Positions 23,389 through 31,747 of a stretch of DNA of 58,684 bases are shown piece after piece. Below the pieces are notes generated by a model. That model worked only from the letters and a program-made list of their open reading frames with translations. It was not told the origin of the DNA and searched no databases. The stretch's first letter is position 1; each line of letters begins with the position of its first letter. A program made the translations under genes and the position numbers. The stretch comes from Rhodoferax sp. OV413 (GTDB lineage Bacteria > Pseudomonadota > Gammaproteobacteria > Burkholderiales > Burkholderiaceae_C), in assembly GCF_900104385.1 (NCBI RefSeq), contig NZ_FNJA01000013.1, positions 1 to 58,684 on the forward strand, in the 5' to 3' direction.

Positions 23389-26328
23389 TTATTGGCAGGC
23401 TTCGCAACCAGGGTCGTCAATCGCGCAGAATTTGATGTCGGTCGCAGGGCTTGCGCTCAGTGCGTCGGCATTCATTTGCTGGCGTGCAGCCATCGCAGCG
23501 GTGTCGATGGCGCTCATTTGCTGGCTCGGTGCCTGGCCCGATGACACAGCATTCATACGGCCTGCCGCCACGGTGGATTTCTCCACGTGGGTGGCGCTGC
23601 GGGTACGCAGGTAGTAGGTGGTTTTCAGACCACGCGTCCACGCAAGCTTGTAGGTGTCGTCGAGCTTCTTGCCCGAGGCGCCTGCCATGTAGATATTCAG
23701 CGACTGGGCCTGGTCGATCCACTTCTGGCGGCGCGACGCGGCTTCTACCAGCCAGGTGGTTTCGACTTCGAACGCGGTGCGGTACAGCGCCTTGATCTCG
23801 TTCGGCACGCGGTCGATGGATTGCAGCGAACCGTCGAAGTGCTTCAGGTCCATCAGCATCACGTTGTCCCACAGGCCCAGGCGCTTCAAGTCATGCACCA
23901 GATAGCTGTTGATGACCGTGAACTCGCCCGACAAATTGGATTTGACCGACAGGTTGCCGAAGCAGGGTTCGATCGACGCATCCACCCCAATGATGTTGGA
24001 GATGGTGGCCGTGGGCGCGATGGCAACGCAGTTGGAGTTGCGCATGCCATCTAACTGGATCTTCTGGCGCAACGAGCCCCAGTCCAGGGTGGCCGAGCGG
24101 TCCACATCGACATAGCCGCCGCGGGCTTTGGCCAGCATGTCCAGGGTGTCCAGCGGCAGGATGCCCTGGTCCCACAGCGAGCCCTTGTAGCTGGAATACT
24201 GGCCCCGTTCCTTGGCCAGCTCGCTGGACGCCCAGTAGGCGTAGTAGCAGATGGCTTCCATCGAGGTGTCGGCAAATGCCACGGCGGCTTCGCTGGCGTA
24301 GGGAATGCGCAGCGCGTACAGGCTGTCCTGGAAGCCCATCAGGCCCAGGCCGACCGGGCGGTGCAGCAGGTTGGAGTCACGCGCTTTGTTGACGGCGTAG
24401 TAGTTGATGTCGATCACGTTGTCCAGCATGCGCATGGCCGTGGTGATGGTCTTCTTTAGCTTGTCATGGTTCAGCGTCTTGCTGCCATCGGCACCGGTCA
24501 CAATGTGTTGCAGCAGGTTGACGGAGCCCAGGTTGCAGACTGCGGTTTCGGTGTCACTGGTGTTCAGGGTGATTTCGGTGCACAGATTGCTAGAGTGCAC
24601 CACGCCTGCGTGTTGTTGCGGGCTGCGCACATTGCAGGCGTCCTTGAAGGTGATCCAGGGATGGCCGGTTTCGAACAGCATGGTCAGCATCTTGCGCCAC
24701 AGGTCGCTGGCAGGCAGGGTGCGGGATGGGGTAATTTCACCGCGCTGGGCTTTGGCTTCGTAGGCCACATAGGCGGTTTCGAAGTCGGCGCCAAACTTGT
24801 CGTGCAAGTCGGGGGTGTTGTTGGGCGAGAACAGGGTCCAGCTACCGCCTTCCATGACACGGCGCATGAACAGGTCCGGCACCCAGTTGGCGGTGTTCAT
24901 GTCGTGGGTACGGCGGCGGTCGTCGCCGGTGTTCTTGCGCAACTCCAGGAACTCTTCGATGTCCAGATGCCAGGTTTCCAGGTAGGTGCAGACCGCGCCC
25001 TTGCGCTTGCCGCCCTGGTTGACTGCCACAGCGGTGTCGTTGACGACTTTCAGGAACGGCACCACGCCTTGGGATTCGCCATTCGTGCCCTTGATATGGC
25101 TGCCCAGGGCGCGCACACGGGTCCAGTCATTGCCCAGGCCGCCGGCAAACTTGGACAGCAAGGCGTTTTCCTTGATGGATTCGTAGATGCCGTCCAGATC
25201 GTCGGGCACCGTGGTCAGGTAGCAGCTGGAGAGTTGGGGCCGTAGCGTGCCGCTGTTGAACAGCGTGGGCGTGCTGGACATGAAGTCGAACGAGGACATG
25301 ACTTCATAGAACTCGATGGCGCGGGCTTCGCGGTCGGTCTCGTTCAGCGCCAGGCCCATGGCGACGCGCATGAAGAAAGCCTGTGGAAGCTCGATGCGGG
25401 TCTTGCGGATGTGCAGGAAGTAGCGGTCGTACAGGGTCTGCAGGCCCAGGTAGTCAAACTGCAGATCGCGCTGGGGCTTGAGGGCAGCGCCCAGTTTTTT
25501 CAGGTCGTAGCCCAACAGCTTGGCGTCCAGCAGTTCGGCGTCCACACCCTTCTGGATGTACTGGGGGAAGTAATCGGCGTAGCGCTCGGCCAGTTCGGCT
25601 TGGGTGACATCCAGGCCTAGGACCTCTTTGGCGATCGTATGCAGCAACAGGCGGGCGGTGGCGTAGGTGTAGTCGGGGTCGGTTTCAATCAGGGTCCGGG
25701 CAGCCAGGATGGCGGCTTTGTAGACCTCTTCCATGGGCACACCGTCGTACAGGTTGCGCATGGTCTCGGCCACGATGGGGGCGGCGGTGACTTCGCTGCC
25801 CAGACCGGCACAAGCCTGTTCGATCAACTGCTGCAAGCGTGCCGTGTCGAGGGCTACGCGCTGGCCGCCGTCCAGTACATGCAGCACGGGTGCTGCAGGC
25901 GCTTGTTCGATGGTTTGCTTGGCGCGTTCCTGGGTGTGGCGTTCGCGGTACAGCACGTAGGCGCGGGCGATTTCGTGGTGGCCGCCACGCATCAGGCCCA
26001 GTTCCACATGGTCTTGCACGTCTTCGATATGGAAGGTGCCGCCACCGGGACGCGAACGCACCAGAGCCCGAATAACACCTTGCGTCAGCGTGTCCACCAC
26101 TTCGCGCACGCTGGCCGAAGCCGCACCCTGCGTTCCATGCACGGCCAGAAAGGCCTTCATCATGGCGATGGCGATCTTGCCCGGCTCGAACGGCACCACC
26201 GCGCCGTTGCGGCGGATGATTTGGTAGTGCGCCAGCATCTCGGGGGTGCTGGATTCGCTGCGGTCGGTGCTGCGGGGTGCAGGTTGCAACGGCAGGGTAG
26301 CGGACGGGGTGTTCAATGCTGTTTGCAT
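23389..26328 (-). CDS. nrdA: Class Ia ribonucleotide reductase, alpha subunit
   Basis: Reduces ribonucleoside diphosphates. The ATG at 26328 follows AGGAAACC and gives 979 residues; the longer upstream frame runs into the promoter. The N-terminus has an ATP-cone (YQIIRRNGAVVPFEPGKIA) and a second cone-like region follows (about 140-230), as in the longer NrdA of pseudomonads. Catalytic landmarks are SSNLCTEI and AVCNLGSVNL, NTANW, and the C-terminal redox pair in GCEACQ. Transcription starts from a promoter overlapped by two NrdR boxes. Confidence 0.96.
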   Translation of the reverse strand: MQTALNTPSATLPLQPAPRSTDRSESSTPEMLAHYQIIRRNGAVVPFEPGKIAIAMMKAFLAVHGTQGAASASVREVVDTLTQGVIRALVRSRPGGGTFHIEDVQDHVELGLMRGGHHEIARAYVLYRERHTQERAKQTIEQAPAAPVLHVLDGGQRVALDTARLQQLIEQACAGLGSEVTAAPIVAETMRNLYDGVPMEEVYKAAILAARTLIETDPDYTYATARLLLHTIAKEVLGLDVTQAELAERYADYFPQYIQKGVDAELLDAKLLGYDLKKLGAALKPQRDLQFDYLGLQTLYDRYFLHIRKTRIELPQAFFMRVAMGLALNETDREARAIEFYEVMSSFDFMSSTPTLFNSGTLRPQLSSCYLTTVPDDLDGIYESIKENALLSKFAGGLGNDWTRVRALGSHIKGTNGESQGVVPFLKVVNDTAVAVNQGGKRKGAVCTYLETWHLDIEEFLELRKNTGDDRRRTHDMNTANWVPDLFMRRVMEGGSWTLFSPNNTPDLHDKFGADFETAYVAYEAKAQRGEITPSRTLPASDLWRKMLTMLFETGHPWITFKDACNVRSPQQHAGVVHSSNLCTEITLNTSDTETAVCNLGSVNLLQHIVTGADGSKTLNHDKLKKTITTAMRMLDNVIDINYYAVNKARDSNLLHRPVGLGLMGFQDSLYALRIPYASEAAVAFADTSMEAICYYAYWASSELAKERGQYSSYKGSLWDQGILPLDTLDMLAKARGGYVDVDRSATLDWGSLRQKIQLDGMRNSNCVAIAPTATISNIIGVDASIEPCFGNLSVKSNLSGEFTVINSYLVHDLKRLGLWDNVMLMDLKHFDGSLQSIDRVPNEIKALYRTAFEVETTWLVEAASRRQKWIDQAQSLNIYMAGASGKKLDDTYKLAWTRGLKTTYYLRTRSATHVEKSTVAAGRMNAVSSGQAPSQQMSAIDTAAMAARQQMNADALSASPATDIKFCAIDDPGCEACQ

Positions 26329-26472
26329 GGTTTCCTTGGTTCTATCGGTGTAAGGACGGTGGACGGTATGGGGGGCTGAAACTGGCGGTGGGCAGAGGCT
26401 AAAAATACGTTGCAAGTACTTTGACTACCACGCCGATGCAGTGGAATTGATCTGGCTTGCAGCACAAGTCAG

Positions 26473-26488
26473 ACACTATATATAGGGT
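26473..26488. promoter_or_regulatory. NrdR box 1
   Basis: ACACTATATATAGGGT closely fits the NrdR consensus (ACACWATATATWGTGT-like), with one half imperfect. It contains the nrdA -10 element. Its start is 32 bp from that of box 2, about three helical turns, the usual paired arrangement. NrdR represses class I reductase genes when dATP is high; nrdR is not in this window. Confidence 0.82.
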
Positions 26489-26503
26489 CTGAAATCAATT
26501 CAA
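26475..26503 (-). promoter_or_regulatory. nrdA promoter
   Basis: On the minus strand TTGAAT (26503-26498) and TATAGT (26480-26475) are separated by exactly 17 bp, a good sigma-70 promoter. The -10 lies in NrdR box 1 and box 2 is just upstream of the -35. Confidence 0.75.
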
Positions 26504-26504
26504 G

Positions 26505-26520
26505 CCACTACCGGTAGTGT
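26505..26520. promoter_or_regulatory. NrdR box 2
   Basis: CCACTACCGGTAGTGT is a near-perfect palindrome matching the outer ACACTA...TAGTGT of an NrdR box; the centre (CCGG) is GC-rich, unlike box 1. It lies directly upstream of the nrdA -35 element. Confidence 0.7.
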
Positions 26521-26726
26521 ATCTCGACTGAAGTTGTAGCTCTTTGGCCCAGTCTTTGGAGGCGGTTGCTGGTCAACTGGGCGGCAGGCTTTGTTCCATC
26601 AGGGCTGGTGCATTTAAACGCAGCAAGCATGCGGCTTTGCAGGGGTTTTGCCTGGCATTGCGGCGTAACGACTGGCTTGGCGCAGATAACTGGGGTTCCG
26701 GATGAATCTGCCTACCGTCTGCACTG
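26521..26726. other. Gap between ampD and the nrdA promoter
   Basis: Together with the promoter region this is a 398-bp gap. I see no gene with good codon use, no strong hairpin with a T-run and no further NrdR box in this part. Confidence 0.5.
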
Positions 26727-27353
26727 TTACATTTTTTCTGCGTGGAGGCTACTTTGTACAGATGGGGGGAAACACCGGGTTTTCCAGCCCGTGCCGCGCT
26801 GCACCGCCTGCCAGTCCAATCCCGCGCCTGGGTCATGCTTGCGGTTCGGCGCAATGTGCTCATGGCCGGCGACATGGCGGATCGGATAGGCCTGGGCGAT
26901 GGCGGGCAGCAGGCTGGCCAGGGTTTCGTACTGGGCGGGCTCGAAGCTATCGCCCTCCAGTCCTTCCAGCTCGATGCCGATCGAGTCGTTATTGCAGTTG
27001 CTGCGGCCTCGGTAGTGCGAAGCGCCGGCATGCCAGGCGCGGTCGTCTGCGCTGACGAACTGCCATAGCTCGCCATTGCGACGGATATAGAAGTGCGCCG
27101 ATACCTGCAGGCCGCGAATGCTTTCGAAATAGGGGTGGGCGCTCCAGTCCAGGGTATTGCCGAACAGCGCCATGACCTCCTCTCCGCCATATTGGCCAGG
27201 CGGCAGGCTGATGGAATGCAGCACCACCAGGTCGGTGTGCGCGCCCTCCGGGCGTGGGCCAAAATTTGGCGACCGCTGCTGGTGGGCAAACCGGTACCAG
27301 CCGCCAGACCACAAAGCGGCAGGGGACGGGGCTTCAGGCGTCATGGGGTTCAT
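26727..27353 (-). CDS. ampD: 1,6-Anhydro-N-acetylmuramyl-L-alanine amidase
   Basis: Cytosolic zinc amidase of murein recycling; loss in other bacteria derepresses AmpC beta-lactamase. The 208-residue product has the zinc ligands His in VVLHSISLP and HIAPNRKHDPG (His and Asp of the C-terminal side) and the AmpD hallmark RRNGELWQFV, HAGASHYRGRSNCNNDSIGIELEG. A second in-frame ATG at 27344 is possible. The gene starts inside the end of pilR (overlap 20 bp), so they may be translated from one transcript. Together with mpl it indicates active recycling. Confidence 0.94.
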   Translation of the reverse strand: MNPMTPEAPSPAALWSGGWYRFAHQQRSPNFGPRPEGAHTDLVVLHSISLPPGQYGGEEVMALFGNTLDWSAHPYFESIRGLQVSAHFYIRRNGELWQFVSADDRAWHAGASHYRGRSNCNNDSIGIELEGLEGDSFEPAQYETLASLLPAIAQAYPIRHVAGHEHIAPNRKHDPGAGLDWQAVQRGTGWKTRCFPPSVQSSLHAEKM

Positions 27354-28812
27354 TGTCTTGCGGGGTTGCGATGTTCAGCCGTTCGATGCGGTAGCGGATC
27401 TGGCGCAGGCTCAGGCCCAGCCGGCTCGCGGTGGCCGTGCGGTTGAAGCCGGTTTCATGCAGCACCTTGACCAGGATTTCGCGCTCCTGCTGGTCCAGGT
27501 AGGCTTGCAGATCGGTGGGAATGGCGCCAGCGGGGGGCGGTACTTGTTCCGGGCGGGCTTCGTCCAGCGGCATGGGCGGCACGGGTGGAATTTGTGGCAT
27601 CAGCGGTGCGGGTTCCTGCGTGGGCTCGAAGTCCACGTGCAAGGCATCGCCATCGCCCATGGCCACAGCCCGGTGCAGCAGGTTCTCCAGCTCCCGCACA
27701 TTGCCGCTCAGCGGGTGGCAGGCCAGTTGTTCCAACAGTTCGGGCGACAGCCGGGGCAGCGGCATGCCGGACTCGTGGGCAATCCGCGCCAACAGTGCCT
27801 CGCACAGGGCCGGCAGGTCGCCACGGCGCTCGCGCAGCGGCGGGATGGCGATCTCGATCACATTCAAGCGGTAGTACAAATCCTGGCGGAAGCGTCCGGC
27901 CTTGACGTCGGCCGCCAGGTCCTTGTGGGTGGCGCTGACGATACGCACGTCCACAGCGTCTTCCTGGGTCGAGCCCAGCGGGCGTACGCTGCGCTCCTGG
28001 ATGGCACGCAGCAGCTTGGATTGCATGGCCAGCGGCAGATCGCCGATTTCATCGAGGAACAAGGTGCCGTCACGGGCCGCCTGGAAGTAGCCGGGTCGGT
28101 CTTGCACCGCGCCGGTGTAAGAGCCTTTCTTGGCGCCAAAGAACTCGGCTTCCAGCAGGTTCTCGGGGATCGCGCTGCAGTTCACCGCCACCAGCGGGCC
28201 AGCGGCGCGGTGGCTGTTGGCGTGCAGAGCCTGGGCCACCAGTTCCTTGCCGGTGCCGGATTCGCCGCGCACCAGCACCGGGGCCATGCTGCGCGCCACC
28301 TTGACGATGCGCTGCTTGACCAACTGCATGGCCTCAGAGTCGCCTACCAATTTTTGTAGCGCCTCCTGCCCGCCAGATATGCGCTGCGAGGGCTTTTCGG
28401 CATTAATGGATGCGCGGGGGGCCTTGCCGTTGTCCTGGATGGCGGACGCCACTACTGCACGAAACTGCTTCAGATCCACCGGTTTGGTCAGGTAGTCAAA
28501 GGCGCCGGCCTTGAGCGCTTCCACCGCGTTTTCGGCCGAGCCGTAGGCCGTCATGACGATCACCCGCTCGGGCCGTTGCTGGGCTTTCAGCGCCTGCAAC
28601 AACTCCAGCCCCAGCCCGTCGGGTAGGCGCATATCGGTGATCACCACGTCGAAGCGGCTGTGCTGCAGCAGTTGCCGCGCCTCCTGCAGGTCGCCGGCGG
28701 TCTCGATGCGGTAGCCCTCGCGCAGCAATGTCAGCTCATACAGCGTGCGCAGGTCGGGCTCGTCGTCAACGACCAGAACGGTGGCAGCAGGGTTGGAAAG
28801 AGGCTGGGCCAT
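27334..28812 (-). CDS. pilR: Sigma-54-dependent response regulator, PilR type
   Basis: Activates type IV pilin transcription with PilS in known systems. The 492-residue protein has a REC domain (phospho-acceptor Asp60 in VVITDMRLPDG), a linker, the AAA+ domain with Walker A GESGTGKELV, the sigma-54 contact loop GSYTGA and Walker B LFLDEIGDLP, and a C-terminal Fis-type helix-turn-helix (ETGFNRTATASRLGLSLRQIRYRIERL). The linker residues about 136-155 coincide with palindrome copy F. It follows the sensor gene by 3 bp. The PilR name rests on its partner and order; NtrC-family relatives are possible. Confidence 0.85.
   Translation of the reverse strand: MAQPLSNPAATVLVVDDEPDLRTLYELTLLREGYRIETAGDLQEARQLLQHSRFDVVITDMRLPDGLGLELLQALKAQQRPERVIVMTAYGSAENAVEALKAGAFDYLTKPVDLKQFRAVVASAIQDNGKAPRASINAEKPSQRISGGQEALQKLVGDSEAMQLVKQRIVKVARSMAPVLVRGESGTGKELVAQALHANSHRAAGPLVAVNCSAIPENLLEAEFFGAKKGSYTGAVQDRPGYFQAARDGTLFLDEIGDLPLAMQSKLLRAIQERSVRPLGSTQEDAVDVRIVSATHKDLAADVKAGRFRQDLYYRLNVIEIAIPPLRERRGDLPALCEALLARIAHESGMPLPRLSPELLEQLACHPLSGNVRELENLLHRAVAMGDGDALHVDFEPTQEPAPLMPQIPPVPPMPLDEARPEQVPPPAGAIPTDLQAYLDQQEREILVKVLHETGFNRTATASRLGLSLRQIRYRIERLNIATPQDNEPHDA
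28348..28408 (-). repeat. Dispersed palindrome copy inside pilR (copy F)
   Basis: On the minus strand it reads an A-rich left arm, GCAGCGCATAT in the centre and GGAGGCGCTACAAAAATTGG at the right end, matching the layout of copies A and D. It encodes NAEKPSQRISGGQEALQKL between the REC and AAA+ domains, in frame. Confidence 0.5.
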
Positions 28813-28815
28813 GGG

Positions 28816-30540
28816 TTAAACCAGTTGGATGTCTTCAGGATGCGCGGGGCGCGTCGGTGGTTTGGGGGGCCTGAACTGCACAAAAAACTCGTTGCCTTGC
28901 ACCGCCAAGCCGTCCCGCATGCGGGACGCACGCTGGTAGCCGATGGTGGCGCGGTGGCGCTCACACAGTTCCCTGCAAATATACAGACCCAGGCCACTGG
29001 AGCGGCTCTCCGAGCTGAAAAAAGGCTCAAACAAATGCTGTTCTACCGCCTGCTCCATGGGCGGGCCGTCACTCCAGACCTGCAGACCGGACTGGCGGTT
29101 GGCGGCCAGGTGGGTGCTGACCTGGATCGCATCGGCCTGGTTGCTGGCATAGCGCAAGGCGTTGTCCAGCAGGTTCACCAGCACGCGCCGCAGGTGCTCG
29201 GGGTCGAAGTCGACCGGCAGTCCGAGTGTGCCCAGAGATACCTGGACCTGCCGGCGGGCTCTGTCGTGCAGCGACCAGTCGCGGCAGATGCTTTCAGTGG
29301 CTTCGTCGAGCTGGGTTTGCATGGGTGTGCTGCGCTGGATGGCGTGTTGCGGCACCCGGGCGATCTCTAGCACCTCGTCGACGATCTTGGACAGCCGCAA
29401 GGCGTTTTGCCGCACCATGGCGGTCAGCCGCTGCTGGGCCGGATCGCTCAGGTCTTCTTCCAGCAAGGCATTGGCCTGGCTGATGGCGGCCAGGGGATTG
29501 CGGATTTCATGCGCCACGGCCGCAGACATGCGGCCCATCGCAGCCATCTTTTCGGTGCGGAGCCGGGCCTCCATTTCGCGCAGATCGTGCAGGAACATCA
29601 CACACAGGCTTTCGGCCTGCACCTCGTGGGCCACCGTCAGCTTGGTTCGCACCCGCACGCGGCGCGGGCTTTTCCCCGGGTACTGCACGCGGATGTCGGC
29701 CTGCTGTGCTGTTTCTTCGCCAAAGGTTTTCTGGGCTAAGGCCAGCAGCGCCCGCCAGCCGGGTTCGCTGCCCAGCTGCAGCGGCGCGCGGTCGGCGCCT
29801 CCATCGGTGCCCAGCAGCAGCCGGGCGGCGGGGTTGGCGGCCCGGGTGGCGCCGCTGCCGTCCACGACCAGCACGCCATCGGTCAATGCCTCGATCACCA
29901 GCTCGTTGACATGGGTTTGCAGCCGGACATCCATCTGGCTGCGCCGGGCCAGCTGTTCCTCCCGAACCAACCGGGCTGCCAGCTGGTTGACCAGAAAGGC
30001 CAGGATGAAGTAACCCATGCCGGTGAAGCCGCTTTGCACCAGCAGAGTGGTTTCGTCGCCCACTTGGTGGGTCGAAATGCGCCAGGTGTCGAGCAGTAGC
30101 AGCAGCAACGTCATGCCCGCAGCGGTGCCCAGCGCCATGATGCGCGAGCCCAGTACCGCGGCCAGCAAGACCGGCAGACCCAGCAAAGGGCTGTAGTTGA
30201 TGCCACCCAACTGCAGCAGTTGCAGGGTGGAGAACACCACCGCATCGATGCCCACTGTGCCGATCCAGAATTTGGCCGAAGGGCGTTCGGTCTGGCTAGG
30301 GCGGGTGCTGAGCCGCAGTAATAAGGCGCTGGCAAAGTAGCCCAGGCAAAACAGCAGCAACCAGGGGGAAATAGGCTGGCCTAGTGCCAGCAGGGAGCTG
30401 TGCAGCAGCAAGATCGCGAGGGCAATCGTGACCCGGGCGGTCATAAATCCGTACCAGACCCGGGCCAGCGCCATCGGGTCGGCTTCTGGGTCGGTAGGCA
30501 GCAGGGGCTGCTCCGTGGAGCGAGCCAGACCCGGTATCAC
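28816..30540 (-). CDS. pilS: Sensor histidine kinase, PilS type
   Basis: Membrane sensor that phosphorylates PilR. From the GTG at 30540 the product has 574 residues: about six membrane spans in the first 200 residues, a PAS-like region (VIEALTDGVLVVDGSGATRAANPAARLLLG), then the HisKA block with VAHEIRNPLAAISQAN (phospho-acceptor His) and the HATPase N, G1 and G2 boxes (RRVLVNLLDNALRYA, SGLGLYICREL). The GTG overlaps the stop of the PP0621-like gene (GTGA); longer frames run into that gene. Confidence 0.87.
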   Translation of the reverse strand: MIPGLARSTEQPLLPTDPEADPMALARVWYGFMTARVTIALAILLLHSSLLALGQPISPWLLLFCLGYFASALLLRLSTRPSQTERPSAKFWIGTVGIDAVVFSTLQLLQLGGINYSPLLGLPVLLAAVLGSRIMALGTAAGMTLLLLLLDTWRISTHQVGDETTLLVQSGFTGMGYFILAFLVNQLAARLVREEQLARRSQMDVRLQTHVNELVIEALTDGVLVVDGSGATRAANPAARLLLGTDGGADRAPLQLGSEPGWRALLALAQKTFGEETAQQADIRVQYPGKSPRRVRVRTKLTVAHEVQAESLCVMFLHDLREMEARLRTEKMAAMGRMSAAVAHEIRNPLAAISQANALLEEDLSDPAQQRLTAMVRQNALRLSKIVDEVLEIARVPQHAIQRSTPMQTQLDEATESICRDWSLHDRARRQVQVSLGTLGLPVDFDPEHLRRVLVNLLDNALRYASNQADAIQVSTHLAANRQSGLQVWSDGPPMEQAVEQHLFEPFFSSESRSSGLGLYICRELCERHRATIGYQRASRMRDGLAVQGNEFFVQFRPPKPPTRPAHPEDIQLV

Positions 30541-30755
30541 TGCTTGGCCTGCTGCTGGTGTTGTGGGCTGCAGTACACGCCGCGTTCGGTCACCAGAGCT
30601 TCGGTCTGGGGCAGATGCAGGCCGCAAACTTCGCAGGTCACCATGCTGGGCAGCACTTTGGGGGGGCGCGGTGGTACCGGTTTGTTCGCTATCCGCCGCG
30701 AGCGCCAGAGCCACACGCCAAACAGCAGCACCACCAAGACGAGCAACAGCTTCAT
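30537..30755 (-). CDS. PP0621-family small membrane protein with Cys pairs
   Basis: A 72-residue protein beginning MKLLLVLVVLLFGVWLWRSRR with one N-terminal membrane span, then a C-terminal domain with CEVCGLHLP and YCSPQH; the Cys/His set (CxxC ... C..H) is likely a metal site. It matches the uncharacterised PP0621 family commonly found before pilS. The ATG at 30755 overlaps the end of the upstream ccsA-like gene. Function unknown. Confidence 0.82.
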   Translation of the reverse strand: MKLLLVLVVLLFGVWLWRSRRIANKPVPPRPPKVLPSMVTCEVCGLHLPQTEALVTERGVYCSPQHQQQAKQ

Positions 30756-31552
30756 GCGATGCGCTCCAGTACCACTTCCAGCACAAAGCGCGAGCCCACA
30801 TAGCCCAGCAGCAGCAGGCCGGCGCCAGCGTACAGCACCCGCACGGCGGTACGGCCGCGCCAGCCAAACCGGCTGCGCCCGATCAGCAGCACCGCAAATG
30901 TCAGCCACGACAGTACCGAGAACACCGTCTTGTGGCTCCACTTCCAGCCACTCACGCCGTACAGCTGCTCGCCGAACAGCCAGCCCGCCAGCAAGGTGGC
31001 CGACAGCAGTACAAAGCCCGCGCTGACCAGTCTAAACGTCAGCCGTTCCAGGGTCAGCAGCGGGATACCGCTGGGCGAGTCGGCGGCCAGGCGCATTTGT
31101 TGTTCGGCCCGGGTCATCAGCCAGGCATGTACTACTGCCGCGGCAAACAAGCCATACGAGGCAATCCCCAGCGCCCAGTGCAAGGGCAGCCAGGGCGAGG
31201 CCATGGCATGCAGCGGGCTCCCCGGGAACAGCAATGCCAGCAGCACCGCGACTGCGCCCAATCCGGCCAAGGTCCAGCGCGCCTTGAGTTGGGGAAATAA
31301 GTGGCTTTCCACCGCGTAGACCGTCAACACCAGCCAAGCCGTGACCGACAGCGCCGGCGCAAAGCCAAAGCGTGCGGGCTTGTCAAACAGGCCGATGCAG
31401 AGCACCAGGGCATGCAGCAGCCAGGCCAGCCACAAGGCCGACCGACTGGCGCGCATGCTCAAGTGCGCGGCACCCAGCGCGGGCACCGCGTAGGCCAGCG
31501 CCGTAGCCGTGAACAGCAGCACGGTGGCAAGAGGCGCAGTCGTTAAAATCAT
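30752..31552 (-). CDS. YpjD/CcsA-like inner-membrane protein
   Basis: A 266-residue protein with about eight membrane spans and the haem-handling CcsA/HemX architecture; the region with WLPLHWALGIASYGLFAAAVVHAWL carries His residues, and the end has VSGWKWSHKTVFSVLSWLTF with the conserved W..HK pair. E. coli ypjD lies next to ffh, as here (the ffh gene is divergent and adjacent). Whether it acts in cytochrome c biogenesis is not established; the name is by family. Confidence 0.85.
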   Translation of the reverse strand: MILTTAPLATVLLFTATALAYAVPALGAAHLSMRASRSALWLAWLLHALVLCIGLFDKPARFGFAPALSVTAWLVLTVYAVESHLFPQLKARWTLAGLGAVAVLLALLFPGSPLHAMASPWLPLHWALGIASYGLFAAAVVHAWLMTRAEQQMRLAADSPSGIPLLTLERLTFRLVSAGFVLLSATLLAGWLFGEQLYGVSGWKWSHKTVFSVLSWLTFAVLLIGRSRFGWRGRTAVRVLYAGAGLLLLGYVGSRFVLEVVLERIA

Positions 31553-31574
31553 GTCCGCAGTTTAACTATTAGTG

Positions 31575-31690
31575 GCTCACCCCCAGGCTCTAGTGCTGCG
31601 CACTTTTCGCCAACCCCCTTGCAGGGGGCAACACCAGCAGCCTGGCGTAGCCAGTTCTGCGGTGTTTCTGGCGGGTTTATGTTCTGGCCT
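31575..31690. repeat. GC-rich intergenic repeat-like element before ffh
   Basis: The gap holds a strong short hairpin CCCCCTTGCAGGGGG, followed by GCAACACCAGCAGCCTGGCGTAGCC with further pairing. This layout resembles a dispersed intergenic element I recall from Comamonadaceae genomes (recall only; no other copy in this window). It fills the space between the divergent ypjD-like and ffh genes. Confidence 0.45.
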
Positions 31691-31747
31691 CTCTGGGGGC
31701 TGAATCCGAGTTTCGCCTGGCAATACAACCTTCTTCGGAAACTTCTT

